NCBI RefSeq assembly: GCF_030052815.1
Contig: NC_079496.1
Coordinates: 66,329,652 to 66,393,651 of the forward strand
Source: Hevea brasiliensis
Lineage: Eukaryota; Streptophyta; Magnoliopsida; Malpighiales; Euphorbiaceae
DNA: 64,000 nt
Direction: 5' to 3'
Part shown: piece by piece, positions 47,321-59,767 of the stretch
Numbering within the stretch: position 1 is the first letter of the stretch
Layout of the letters: every line of letters starts with the position of its first letter
Position numbers and translations under genes: made by a program
The notes under the pieces: model-generated
What the model was told of the DNA's origin: nothing
Seen by the model: only the letters and a program-made list of their open reading frames with translations
Database searches by the model: none

Positions 47321-48103
47321 TAATAATAATTAAGCCGACCACAAAATCTTCCAAACAAATGATTAAGTTGGTAGTGGTATAATTATGGTAATTATATCAT
47401 GGCCCTCCATTGAGGCAATTATTTTAAGAAATTTTAAACACTTGCATTGTTAGCTATGAAAAACATGGGAATGATGCATTTGTTTAAGAGACTTTCTTAA
47501 GAATAATTGTTAAGCATAAGATGTTGTAAGTATGTAAATGTTTGGTGGCCAATAATGGATGTGCCTGAGGTCATTAAAGTTATTTGCATGTTTACTAGCT
47601 CAATGGGATCAACTTAAAAAATGCATGATAGACCAATAATGGATGTGCCTGAGGTTTTGAGTATTAGGGGCCAAATAAATGATTGAACCTCACATGAGAT
47701 GTGATGGGTAAGGAGTTGCTCACTTATAGTTTATTGTGATTCCAATAATAGATGTACCTAAGGGTGATCAATAAGACTATAAGAATTCAATCACCCACTA
47801 GAAATCCATCCAACTAGGATTTCTATTTCCTACTTTGAAAGTATAGGATTCGCCAAGTTAGTGGGAGGACCAATTTGATTAAAACACCATAATCATTTTG
47901 ATTAATTACTTGATACAATTATTAATTAATATTTTTATTTTGTGCAGTTCATATTTTGATAAAAATAAGCACACAACAACCACTACCATCCAATATCCTT
48001 GCGGGCATACTTGATCATAATAGGTTGACAAGACCTAATCTTTCTAATTGGCTTAGAAATTTGAAACTTATCCTGAATTTAGAGCATATTGGATATGTTC
48101 TAG
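47321..48103. repeat. Unclassified AT-rich stretch with three dispersed 22-bp repeats
   Basis: No ORF of note. CCAATAATGGATGTGCCTGAGG occurs at 47549-47570 and 47633-47654, and a diverged copy at 47742-47763. Continuous with 43719-44007 before the LINE inserted. Ends at the LTR start at 48104. Probably old retroelement sequence. Confidence 0.45.
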
Positions 48104-50559
48104 TGTAACACCCCTATACTAAGTAGTCTATACATTCTACTGTTCTATTGATTAGTGTCAGTTCGGACAGTCAAGGGGTTTAAAACCATATTTAAGTCAT
48201 CTAGAAAAGCCATGAACAAAAATTAATAGCAATTACATGAAGGTAAAATGAAAATGAAGAAAGCAAAGCATAATCGGTTAAATTAGCCGAGGTCCCGACA
48301 ATGGGTGACCGAACCAGGAAGTGACTGCGAGCTCAGTTGCTACACTAATTTCGTGTAGGACTCTATGACACACTAGGCCTAGGGATAATTGCAAAGCTAG
48401 TGGAAATGTGAAAACCATAGAAAAGAATAGAGAACAAGTTCAAATAATTGAATCAGAGTTCAGAAAGCAATCTAGTGCTGTTGGAAAAACGGATCAAACC
48501 GATAAGGGGCAATTTGGTCAATTCTCTCTTAGAGGTGACTCTTGGCCTAAATGTCTATTAAAATGTAAAAAATTAAAATTATGAAAAATATATTAGAAAT
48601 GAAAAGGTGTGGAGAAAGAAAATGAAAGAAATAGAAAATTTCAAAATTTAATTACTTTAATGACATCATCATTATGCAAGCATGATCTAATATAAATTAT
48701 AATTTTAATTATTGAAATTATGGGATAATTAACAAATAAAAAGAGACAAATTAAAAGGAAAAAAAATTATTTGGGTCTTCTTAATAAGTGTGCTAAACCA
48801 CTCTCTCTCTTCTCTCTCTCATCTTTCGTTTCCTCCATTGAAGCCAACTTTGAAGCTCTTCTAACCCAAAATTTAACCACAAATTTTATTATTCCCTTAG
48901 TTAAAACTTGTGTTTGAGTCTTGGTAAGAAGATTGGGAGCAAGAAAGAGAAGGAAAACGAGGAATTTGGAAGACTTCAAGTGATCAAGTTGAGGTAAGCA
49001 ATTCCAAGCTTTTTCTTTTGTAAAATTGATTGAATTGAAGTTGAAATTGATGAATTTATGTGAAGAAACTTGAAAAAATGCATGGTTGGAGAGGGGTAAA
49101 TTTTCAGCCAGCTATGGATTTGAGAGGAATTGATGTGTTTTAAATCCAATTAAACTTATATTCATGCTTAAATATTTGACTAAGGATAAGTGATTAGCAT
49201 GCTTGAACTGAATCAATTGTGGCAATTGGAAATTTAGGGTTCATAGTGATTAGGGTTTTGGTTGAAAATTGGGGATTTTTTTAAAATTGATGACCAATTG
49301 GTATTGTTGATGCTCAATTTGGTCAATTAGGGTGCTTATAAGTGCAAATTGATGAATGGGATTGAAGTGATTGTGAATGTGGTAAGGTTGAATTCTGGAC
49401 AACTTGACTTTTGTCCATTTGAGAGGTTATAAGTTGAATTCTATTACTCCAATTAGTGTGAGGTCAATTGAGGAATAAAATAGGGTCATAAAACAACAAT
49501 TTTAATACAGAAACCTTTCCCTAAAACTAACCCCAATTAGATCTAAAATCTGCTTGAATTCGGAAATAGTACCCTGTTATTAGGCAACATTGACCAAATG
49601 AACAGTACATGTTCAAATAATCATAACTTGGCGTAGAAAGGTTCAAATTACCTGATTTTTGAACCATTAGAAATCATAGAATAACTTTCGTGAAGAACAC
49701 AAACCCAAATTTTGACCATAATACATTTAAATTGCTAACCAAAATTAGGTTATCAAAACTGCCGGAACCAAAAAGTTGCCCAGAATTCTGGAATTTGACC
49801 AATCCGGCCAATTATGGTAAAAGTGCCATAACTTGAGCTACAAAACTAAAAATTAAGTGATTCAAAAGGAGAATTAAAGCTAAGACATTAAGGAACAACT
49901 TTGGTGCAGAAAGTTTAGCCAAATTGTCACTATAGATTGGTCCAATAGAACAGTCAATCTTAGAGACAAAATTTGAAAATTTGCAAATTCTCTTAGGAAA
50001 CTTTGAATTGAATTTGGCAACTAATGCCAACAAATGTAAAACCCAAAATGTTATATGACCATGAGTTTAGAATTGGTATACCTATTAAATATGAAAAGTC
50101 AATATTTTACATAACTAGTCAAATAAATAGTAACCACCATAATAAAAATACAAAGAACTCAACTTATGGGACTATTTAAGTAAATTGAAAATGCAAAGTT
50201 CAATCGTTGAAATTATTATTAGAAATAATTTGGATAGGTATTGAAACACTTTAATTTTGTATTTTAGTAGAAGAAGAGCCTTACAATGAAGGAAGTAGAA
50301 GGGATTGAAATAAAACAAGCGAAAGAGGTTTGTACACAACTAAGCTTCTCAATTGATTTAATTTTGTAAATGAGTTGAATAAATTGTTATTATAAACTAT
50401 TTGGATGCGATTATGATTTTTCTTTGAATTTTAAAAATTATGTGTTGCCAATCCAATAAGGGAAATTTCATTTAATGAAATGTGTTATGTGAATTGAAAT
50501 TCAATTATTTGAATAAAAATTTTATAAAATTGTTTTTAAACCACAGTTAGCATGACAGT
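48104..50559 (+). repeat. Tekay-type LTR fragment, interrupted at 50560
   Basis: Starts TGTAACACCCCTATACTAAG and runs plus-strand through the same landmarks as 1-2241. It breaks off at 'ccacagttagcatgacag' (50541-50558), where another LTR begins. The remainder is not in the window. The TSD of the inserted element would be ACAGT (50555-50559), which cannot be confirmed here. Confidence 0.8.
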
Positions 50560-53500
50560 TGAAACACCCCCACTGTAGCAATTCAGTACATTCTACTGTT
50601 CTGGTGACCGGTGTCGGTTCGGACAGCTATAACGTTTGGAAAAATATTTAGACTAGAGTAAGGAGTCATAAATAACTCAAATAATAATAAGAAAAATTTA
50701 GAAAAAATTTTAGAACTAAAATACAACCAAGTTAAATGAGCCGGTGCCCTAGCGATGGGTAACCCAGTGGGAAGTTGCGGTTTTTGCAGCTAGATGCCCT
50801 AAACTAGGGAGAAAATTCGTGAAATAATTTTCAAGACTCCAAAGAAGAGTCATTGAGGTTCTTATGGAATTAGAATACCAAGAAAATGCTTAGAAAAATT
50901 TTTCAATCGGTACAGACAATTTTAGTCTGTTAAGCCAAATGGAGGGCAATTTAGTCATTTTGTCTTCAAAGATGATTTTTGGACGACTTGTCCAGTTAAG
51001 TAAATAATTATTATCATCTAAAATATGAATAAATATTGCTAATAATTAAATTGAAAATGAGCAGAAAAGAAAAGAAAAAGAAAATGAAAGAAAATACCTA
51101 ATTATGACATCATATGATGTCATTAAAAACCTATCCACGAATTACAATTAAGCACCACTTAATTAAGTAATAAAAGAGGATAAATGAGACCAAAAATTGA
51201 AAAAAATATTTTGCTCCTTTCTTCCTCAAAGTTGCCGCACCACCATGGAAGAGTTTCTCTTCCATTTTTCAAGCTTGAATTCCCCACCATCCTCACCCTA
51301 AAAGCCCTAACCACCTTCACTAAAAATTACACCCACACCAAAGAGAAGTGTTTGGCTATCAAGAAATTTGAAGAAAGTGATAAAAATTCTAAGGTTTCAA
51401 TAAGCCAAGAGAGTGGTTAAAGAAGTTAGTGCACTAACCATACCCTTTATCTTTCCTAAGCATGAAAAGCATGCTTGATTAAGTTGAAATGGCATGAAAA
51501 GAAAAAGAAAACTTAGAATATGTTGAAGTGTCAATTTGTCACAGTCCTAAGAAGTAAATGAATTTGATGGTTTTGATGATTTTTTTTTAGTTAGTAAAGT
51601 TGATTAATGAAGTTTAAGGCATTAAAAATCAAATTGCATGTATGTATGAATGAGATTGAAATTATAAGTTAGGGTTTTCACCTAACTTAGTTTTTGTATT
51701 ATTGCTTGGAATTTGATGATGTTGAGATGATTTAATGACCATTAGAAGTGCCAAATATGCCAAATGAAGTTTGTGGAGTTAGGAGAATTGAATTCGGGAG
51801 TGTTGATTCTTATGCAGGAAATTCAGACCTTTGAGTCCAATGTATTTTTTGACCTATAAATGGATTTGTATAGGTGCAATAGGTGCAAGGACAATTGGAC
51901 ATGAAACTAGACACATAATGGAACAACTTTGGTGAAGAAAGCCTGCCCAGAAAACCAAACCAAGTTGACCCAAAAATTGCTCTAATCCGGGTGACTTGCA
52001 TTATGCCTGGGCAAAATGACTAAATGAATAGTATTCATTCATTTGGTCATAACTCAGTGTAGAAAGGTCCAGTTGACCTAAATTTTTACCAGTAGAAAGC
52101 TGAGAGATAGACCTACAACTTTTGTGAGGAATACAAATCCTAATTCAGACCATAAGCTAGTCAAATTGCTAACCAAACTTAGGTTACCAAATCTGGCAGA
52201 ACCAAATTGCCCAGAAATTCAGGGTACAGGTCAATCCGGCTAGTTATGGTAAAATAATCATAACTTGAGCTACAAAACTCCAAATGGAGTGATTCAAAAA
52301 AAGAAATATAACTAGACACAATAAGGAACAATTTTCATGAAGACAATGCTGTCAAATTCCTATTGTACAAATGACCAATGGAATAGTAAACCTAGGGTAT
52401 GAAATCTAAAAATTTTGAATAACATAAGATAAGCTTTGAAATGGTATTGGAAATCAATACCAACAAAAAGAAAATGCAAAATGTGATATCTTGGAGAAAT
52501 TAGGTTCAATAAATTTATTATGTATTAAAAAGTCAACAATTTGAGTGAACAGTAATGTGAATAGTAGTACAAAGACACAAAGTATAAGAACTAAATTGGT
52601 TGAGGAAATTAAGGTATGAAATTTGGAATCCATGAAATGTTCATGGATTACTTGGAATAGAAATAGTAATTTACCTAAATGACTTAATGAACATTTAAGT
52701 TATGTGAATATATAATTAAGATTTGTATTCCCATTACTAGTAGGTCTAATAAAACATGAGTGATGCCACTTGAATATGAAATGAAATTAACCTAGATGGA
52801 TTGTTGAGACTGATACGCCTAACACCAATGGAGTTCATAATATATTAGCAATACAACTTGAAGTATGGAATGTACTTTACATGAATAGATTGTTGAATGA
52901 AAAAATATGATAAAACTGTCATTTAGGATTTAGGTTTCCATCAAGAGAGAAAGGAAAGATGTTTTGAATGTGAATTGTGATCAATATGATTGATGTAAGG
53001 AATGTATGAATATTATGATGAATGTATAAATTATGGAATTTGTCATGGAATAATGAAGTCATAAAACACAATATATTAATATTTAATGATATTATGTGCC
53101 CTTGTATAGCCTAGACATATGTGTCAGATTGGATAGATTGGCATGCCAATAGGGTATTGTTTTAGCAGTACTGCGAAAGACTTTATGCCTGTATTCATGG
53201 CTTTATGCCCGCACTCATTGCTCTATGCCCGCACTCATGGCCTTTATGCCTGATTATGTGTTATCATGGCTTTTTAGCCATACTGACTACATACGTGGTT
53301 GACGTTCTGCGTCCCATGGTATGACGGCCCGAGGCACTGCGGTGTCCAGTGCCAACGACCCGTTATCCAGTTTAGTCAGCCTGTCATAGGTTACCTGGGC
53401 AAAAAAATTTATTGAAATAAGTTAAAAAAATATATTAGAAATTAAATAAATCAGTGAGAAAAATCCGACAGTTATTAAATTAGTATTAAGAATTTAATTA

Positions 53501-54485
53501 TTACAAAATGATCCATAACACATAGAAAATATTAAGAGAGTAAATGAAAGACTAGCAAAATAAGCATAACGTAAGTAATTATTAGGAATGCATCCTCCAT
53601 AATAAAATAAACATAAACTAAATATTTAGATTTTTTTGTACATTATATAAATGATTATTGTAAACTTATGACAATAGAGATTCTACAGAGCAACATAAAT
53701 GACAAAAAATATGCTGTATGAAAAATTTCATATGAACTTAGTAAAATTTTTTAGTATAGAAAATATACTCTAATTATTTTTATTTTTATACATTATTTCT
53801 TGTCATATTATTGCACCATTAAGCAGCAATGCTTAGCACGATGGATCTGTTTCTTCGCGCAGGTACTGAAGTTAAAGCCCACCGAATACTAAACAGAGAT
53901 TTTGGAGTTTGATCTACAGAGTATTCAAGGTTGTCACCTCCTCAGCAATGCATGTAGATAGGGCCCATATAGATCATATTATGTATTTTATACATTATAA
54001 TTAATTATTATTTGTAATGTAAACTATGAATTGTATGTTGAAAAATAGATTATGGAATTGTAATTAATTTGTAGATCATATAAATTATGAAATTATGTAA
54101 TTATTTTGTAAATTATGTAAATTAAGGAAATTTGAAAATTATGCTTATGTAATTTGAGAATGTTTACATATGAATTAAGTATGAATAGATTTGTACAAAT
54201 GAGTATGTGAATTACAAGAATAGAATGTGAGATGAATATGATGAGCATGAATGATATTTTTATTATAAAATATTATTGAAAATTTCAAGCAGGTGAATAG
54301 TGAAATACGTCAACTGATGATAAAATAGGGAAAACTATGCTAGTTTCTCCATAGAAAAATTATTGATATTAAATTAAACGAATTCAAAATTACTAAAATA
54401 ACAAAGTAAGATAAGATAGGGTGCTCCGACACCGAATGTAGCACACTTTGCTCAGCTATATTGTAGTCGAGTGAGGGTTGTTACA
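50560..54485 (+). repeat. 5' LTR (3,926 bp) of a plus-strand Tekay-type element
   Basis: TGAAACACCCCCACTGTAGC...GTGAGGGTTGTTACA, followed by a primer site. Same subfamily as the solo LTR 4854-42728. Its uninterrupted sequence gives the unoccupied sites for elements A (near 53640) and C (near 51300). ORF 51184-51420 reads LTR sequence only. The 3' LTR lies beyond the window. Confidence 0.9.
53820..53860 (+). other. LTR double-hairpin module (50560 element)
   Basis: Hairpin 1 pairs TAAGC (53820-53824) with GCTTA (53831-53835). Hairpin 2 pairs GCACGA (53836-53841) with TCGCGC (53855-53860), one mismatch. CAGGTACTG follows. Confidence 0.65.
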
Positions 54486-54490
54486 TTTAT

Positions 54491-54502
54491 TGGTATCAGA
54501 GC
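54491..54502 (+). other. Primer binding site of the 50560 element
   Basis: TGGTATCAGAGC, five bases after the LTR end, same spacing as element B. Confidence 0.95.
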
Positions 54503-54626
54503 ACTGTTTAGGCGTTCCTAGGCATAGATAGATAGAATGAGATAGTGTGCATAACATGCATTGCATTCATATCAGTTGAGGTGACACTAATGCAGATATG
54601 TTTTCTTAGTTATTTTAGGTTACGAT

Positions 54627-54669
54627 ATGGACTCAGAATCGTAGAGGGCAGTAGAAGAAGAAGTAGTAA
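54627..54669 (+). pseudogene. gag: Gag start of the 50560 element, cut by element D
   Basis: ATG at 54627 begins the same gag start as element B (MDSES), with an in-frame TAG as the sixth codon, exactly as in B at 12117. Element D is inserted 43 bases after the ATG. The rest of this element lies beyond 64000, if it still exists. TTATTTTAGG just upstream resembles a splice acceptor. Confidence 0.7.
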
Positions 54670-57600
54670 TGTGACACCCCTTACCCGTCTACAGTATATC
54701 CGGGTAAGATATGTCACACAGTGTACCGGCACACTCTATTTTACCTTAATTAATTTTTGTCGTAATTTTGAATATAATTTATGAAATATAATTTATTTAA
54801 GCCATTTATCAAAATTATTATTTATTTGAGGTTCCGAAAATTTTGTAGAAAATCCGGCAGAGTACCGGCTAAAAATGGAGAAAACAATTCTTCGGAACCT
54901 AAAGAAAACACTTCCAATATTCATATTCAATCATTCTCAAATTTCAATATCATAATCTCAACAATTTTCAATTTAAGTTCTCAATCATCCATCACATGTG
55001 ATAATCAAGTATAAATCACAAATAAACATTCTCTTTTCCATTCACAAACACAATTCTCATTATTTACATGATCTTTAAAATACATTTCATAAGTTCAACT
55101 ACATATGAGAAAATAAAAATTTAGTTACAAAATACCAAAATGACACCTAGTGTCCTACCAATGCACTGCAGAAGTTGTGGTGACACGGACACTGTGCAAA
55201 ACTGCAGGATGGACTCACCCAGTCTGCGGTCTACTGGGCTCTCGATCTGTATCTCCAGAACCTACGCGTGGCAAAAGCAACGCGCTAAGCAATAATGCTT
55301 AGTGGTGCAATGATAAAATAAAAGAAAATACCAGAAAATAAATATATATTTAATGTATATGTCTTATTTGTTTTGTATCTGTTATATTCATTTATTTCTT
55401 TAACTTTGTCCATTTTCATTCATTTAGTTGCCCAAGTAACCTATACTAGGCAGTAATTTGGATAAGCGGGTAACCGCCTTTGGGTATCAAGTACCTCAGG
55501 CCGTCACACCATCGGTCACATATGTATCTCCCGGTGTGCAACAGAACAGCTAACAAGCTGTAAATAATATTAGGCACGAGGCCACATGTCAATACAAGGT
55601 CAGAATGGCTAAAAGCCAGGAAATCACAGAATGGCATATTGCCATGTGTAGTACTGCTAACTGAACTCTATTGGCATGCCAAATTATCCAAACCAATCTT
55701 GTTAGGTATACTAGGGCATTTTATATTTTTGAATTCTTCAATTTTTGAATTTCAAGTTTTTTGGTGTCACTATTCACTTCATTGGTCAACAAAAATGTTG
55801 ACTTTTGGATAGAGAATAGGTACATTGGTTTTAACACTCCCAAATGTACCACATTTTACATTTAAAACTTGTTGGAATTGTGCACCCATACCATTTCTAA
55901 ACTTAAAACCACGAGGGCAGAATTTTCAGTTTTTGAAGCCTAATTTTACTGTTCCATTAAGCACTATTGCAGTGGGAATTTGAGGAAATGGTAAACATGA
56001 AAGTTGTTCCTTATTTTGTCTAGTTGAATTTCTTTTTTTGAATCACTCCATTTGGAGTTTTGTAGCTCTAGATATGGTCCAAAAACCACAGCTGGCCGGA
56101 TTGAAAAAACTGCAGAATTACCAAATCTACAGTACCATGAACAGTAACTGTGATTGCCATTTGGGTTAGGTTATGTTCATAATTTGGGGTAGGTTTCTTC
56201 ATGAAAGTTGTTTGTCTATGTCTTAAATTGTTTCTGTAAAACTTTCAGGTCAATTGACCATTTCTACAGTGAGTTATGGCCAAATGAATAGTTACTGTTC
56301 TTTTGGTCATTCTGTAGAATTGGCTTGCAGGGTACCCGAATTGGGGCCAACTTTTGGTCCTCTTGCTTTGGTCTTTTGGGCATGGTTTCTTCAGCAAAAA
56401 TGTGCCATTATAAGTCTAGTTTCATGTCCAATTGGCCAAACACCAATTAGACCTACACAGCCAAAGTTATGGCTGTCTAAGTGGGCTGGAATCACAGCCT
56501 CATTGCTACTGTCTCTAGGCAGCCTGCACATTTCACTTTGCCATGCATTAGCTCACTTCAAATTATGATTAACTTGCCTCAAATGGTCACTAATTGACCA
56601 TTAGAATGTCCTTTAATCATTTCATAAGCCAAGTCAAATTTTCACTCTCAAAACCCTAGTTTCCATTATAAATTTTCACAACATACCTTAATTCCTAACT
56701 CATTCACTAACCACATGCATACATGCTTTAAACATGATCTCTAATCCAATTTAAGTCCATCAAAACACTCCATCATTGTTCCTTCCTTAGGGCTGCCGAA
56801 ATTCATGGTAGGCATACACACAAATTTGGTTCATTAATTCATAAATTCATGTTGATTTCAAGTCCCTAACATGGAAAATAAGGGTTTTAAGTAGATAGGT
56901 GCACTAACCTCTTTGTTCAACTTATTGAACTTGTGAAAACTCTAAAATTTCTCTTTTGTGTGGCTGCCTATAGCTTCCTTAGGTTGTGTGGATTAATTTT
57001 AGTGAAGGTGACTTAGGGTTTTGGGGTGAGTTTAAGGAGATTTTCAAGCTTGAATATGGAAGAAAATGAGGGCTCCCATGGCTATGGTGGGGCGGCAGAA
57101 TTTGGGAAGAAGATGGCTGTTTACTTTTTGTTTTCTTTAGTCTTTATTTATCTCTTTTATTAGTTAGTTAATTGGTTGTTTAAATTTGGTTGGTGGTAGC
57201 TTTTTAAATGACATCATCATATGTCATAATTAGGCATTTTATTGCATTTTCTTTTCTTTTCATCACTACTCATTTTCAATTTAATTTTTAGTAATGTTTA
57301 TTCATATTTTATGTCATAATAATTATTTACTTAACTGGACAAGTCGGCCAAAAATCACCTATGAAGGCGAAATGACCAAAATGCCCTCCGTTTGGCTTAA
57401 CGGGTCAAAATTGTCTGTACCGATTGAAAAATTTTTCTAAATATTTTCTTGGCATTCTAATGCCATAGGAACCTCAATAACCCTTCTCTGGAGTCTCAAA
57501 AATTATTTTATGAATTTTCTCTCGGGTCTAGGGCTCCTAGTTGCAAGAACCGCAACTTCCCTCAGGGTTACCTATCGCTTGGGCACCGGCTCGTTTAACT

Positions 57601-57770
57601 TGGTTGTATTTTATTTCGAAAATTTTTGCTAAATTTTTTTTATTAATATTTGAGTTAATTATGGTTCCTGACTTTAGTTTAATTATTTTTCCGAACGTTC
57701 TAGCTGTCCGAACCGACACTGGTCACCGGAACAGTAGAATGTATGGAGTTGCTACCGGGAGGGTATTACA
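54670..57770 (-). repeat. Element D 3' LTR (3,101 bp)
   Basis: Minus orientation: starts at 57770 with TGTAATACCCTCCCGG and ends TAAGGGGTGTCACA at 54670. The first part matches element B's LTR start. ORFs 54545-55014, 56254-56568 and 57541-58014 (plus strand) read LTR sequence and are not genes. Confidence 0.92.
55265..55302 (-). other. LTR double-hairpin module (element D, 3' LTR)
   Basis: In transcript orientation hairpin 1 pairs CTAAGCA with TGCTTAG (55302-55296 and 55291-55285), 7 bp with a 4-nt loop. Hairpin 2 pairs CGCGT with ACGCG (55284-55280 and 55269-55265). TAGGTTCTG follows. The 5' LTR copy at 63238-63255 keeps hairpin 1. Confidence 0.7.
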
Positions 57771-57783
57771 ACTCTTCCCCTCT
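57771..57783 (-). other. Polypurine tract, element D
   Basis: Minus strand AGAGGGGAAGAGT directly before the 3' LTR. Confidence 0.9.
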
Positions 57784-57856
57784 AATTTAAATTTCGTCCT
57801 CGAAATTTACCTGATGCAAACAGTTCAGGGAACTGTTGCCTCATCGTCTCTTCACT

Positions 57857-58543
57857 TTACCAAGTTTCCTCCTCGGTGTTGTGGTGCCTCCAAAGCACTT
57901 TCACCAGTGGAATCTGCTTATTTCTCAACTCTTTCACTTCTTGAGCCAGGATCCGTAGAGGTTCTTCTTCATATGTCAAATCCGGTTGTATTTCAATTTC
58001 TTCCCTGGAGATGACATGTGAAGGATCTAAGCGGTATCTTCTTAACATAGATACGTGAAACACATTGTGGATCTTGTCCAGCTCTGGAGGTAAAGCTAGC
58101 CTATAGGCCACTGGACCCACACGTTCAATGACTTCATATGGGCCAATGAACCTAGGGCTTAACTTACCTTTTCTTCCAAACCTCAATACCTTCTTCCACG
58201 GTGATACCTTGAGGAACACTTTATCGCCAACTGTGTATTCTATTTCTTTTCTCTTCAAGTCGGCATAAGATTTCTGTCTGTCTGAGGCAACCTTTAGATT
58301 GGCTTTGATTAGTTTCACTTTCTCCTCAGTCTGTTTCACCAGGTCTGGCCCCACCAGTTTGTCTTGGCCCAATTCAGTCCAGCACACTGGAGTTCTACAT
58401 TTTCTCCCATACAGTGCTTCATACGGGGCCATTTGGATACTAGCTTGGTAGCTATTGTTGTATGCAAATTCTGCCAGTGGGAGGTATCTATCCCAACTTC
58501 CCTCAAACTCAATGACACAACTCCTCAGTATATCCTCAAGGAC
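57857..58543 (-). pseudogene. pol: Element D integrase C-terminus and chromodomain
   Basis: Continues the integrase frame after the 75-bp insert. The open part seen from its first Met (58432) has MAPYEALYGRKCRTPVCW, GDKVFLKVSPWKKVLRFG, the GPY module (FIGPYEVIERVGPVAYRLAL), then LRRYRLDPSHVI, and a chromodomain with YEEEPLRILAQEVKELRNK and VKVLWRHH. TAA at 57857 cuts it immediately after ETW, where element A reads on into EREEDM, so the last chromodomain helix would be lost. In chromoviruses this domain is held to guide integration to histone-marked chromatin. The region is otherwise in good order. Confidence 0.9.
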
Positions 58544-58618
58544 CTGACATATATTTCATGTTATTTTTATCATTTCAATTCAATATTTGTATCAATTCCA
58601 TTGGTTTCAATTATTTAC
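58544..58618 (-). other. 75-bp intron-like insert in integrase
   Basis: On the minus strand the integrase reads ...ATCCAG, then GTAAATAATTG...ATATGTCAG, then GTCCTTGAGG. Removing 58544-58618 joins the frame exactly (75 is divisible by 3) and restores homology with other elements at the same point. The insert is AT-rich, contains an in-frame TGA, and has GT...AG ends with donor-like CAG|GTAAAT and acceptor-like TGTCAG|GT. Element A lacks it. Confidence 0.6.
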
Positions 58619-59767
58619 CTGGATTACTCTTTCTGATTGCCCATCCGTCTGAGGATGGAAAGCTGTGCTGAAGTGGAGTTGTGTACCCAATGACTCATGC
58701 AACTTCTTCCAAAATCTCGATGTGAACCTTGAGTCTCGATCAGATATGATGGAAAGTGGAATTCCATGCAGTCTAACTATCTCACTGATATACAATTCTG
58801 CTAACTTCTCCAGTGAGTAGTCAGTCCTAACTGACAGAAAGTGTGCTGACTTCGTCAATCTATCCACTATCACCCATGCTGCATCATGTTTCTTCCGGGT
58901 GAGAGGTAGACCACTTACAAAATCCATGGTGACCCGATCCCATTTCCATTCAGGTATGCGTATAGGCTGTAGCAAACCCGATGGAACTTGATGTTCTGCC
59001 TTGACTTGTTGACATGTCAAGCATTTAGTCACGTAGTCAGCTATGTCTTTCTTCATACCAGGCCACCAATACTGAAGCTTCAGATCATGATACATCTTTG
59101 TACTTCCTGGGTGCATAGCATATACACTGGTGTGTGCCTCTTTTAGAATACTGGCCTTCAATTCCCCATTATCTGGTACACACAGTCTTCCTTTGTAATA
59201 CAGACACCCATCTGCTTTCATCTCATAGTCAGTTGCTTTTCCCTCTGAGATTTTGCTCATAATAGCCATTAGCTTCTCATCTACCTTTTGCCCATCTAAA
59301 ATCTGCTGTAACAGGGTTGGCCTCACTTGCAACTCAGCTAAAATAGCTCCATCACGAATCAAAGTTAGACGGGCATTCAATGATCTCAAAGTTGTCATGG
59401 ATTTTCTGCTCAAAGCATCAGCAACTACATTTGCCTTCCCAGGATGGTAGTCAATCACACAATCATAGTCCTTTAGGAACTCAATCCATCGCCTCTGTCT
59501 AAGGTTGAGCTCCTTCTGAGTTGGTAAGTATTTTAGACTCTTGTGGTCTGTGTAAATGTAGCACTTTTCACCATACAAGTAATGCCTCCATATCTTCAGT
59601 GCGAAGATAATTGCTGCAAGCTCTAGATCATGGGTAGGGTAATTTTGTTCATGTGGCCTTAGCTGCCTGGAAGCATAAGCGACCACCTTTCCCTCTTGCA
59701 TCAATACACACCCTAACCCATTATGAGAGGCATCACTGTAGACCACGAAGTCCTTTCCTGATACTGG
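58607..59767 (-). pseudogene. pol: Element D RNase H and integrase N-terminus plus core
   Basis: Open for 379 residues from Met at 59746. RNase [34 protein letters not shown] and [10 protein letters not shown] supply the acidic residues. Integrase: HHCC domain ([13 protein letters not shown], then [13 protein letters not shown]) and a complete D-D-E core, with Asp in TMDFVSG, Asp in [10 protein letters not shown] and Glu in GQSERVIQ. The frame then runs into the 75-bp intron-like insert and stops at TGA there. The segment is joined in frame to the RT part except for TAG at 59768. Structurally this is a credible enzyme, the best integrase in the window. Confidence 0.93.
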
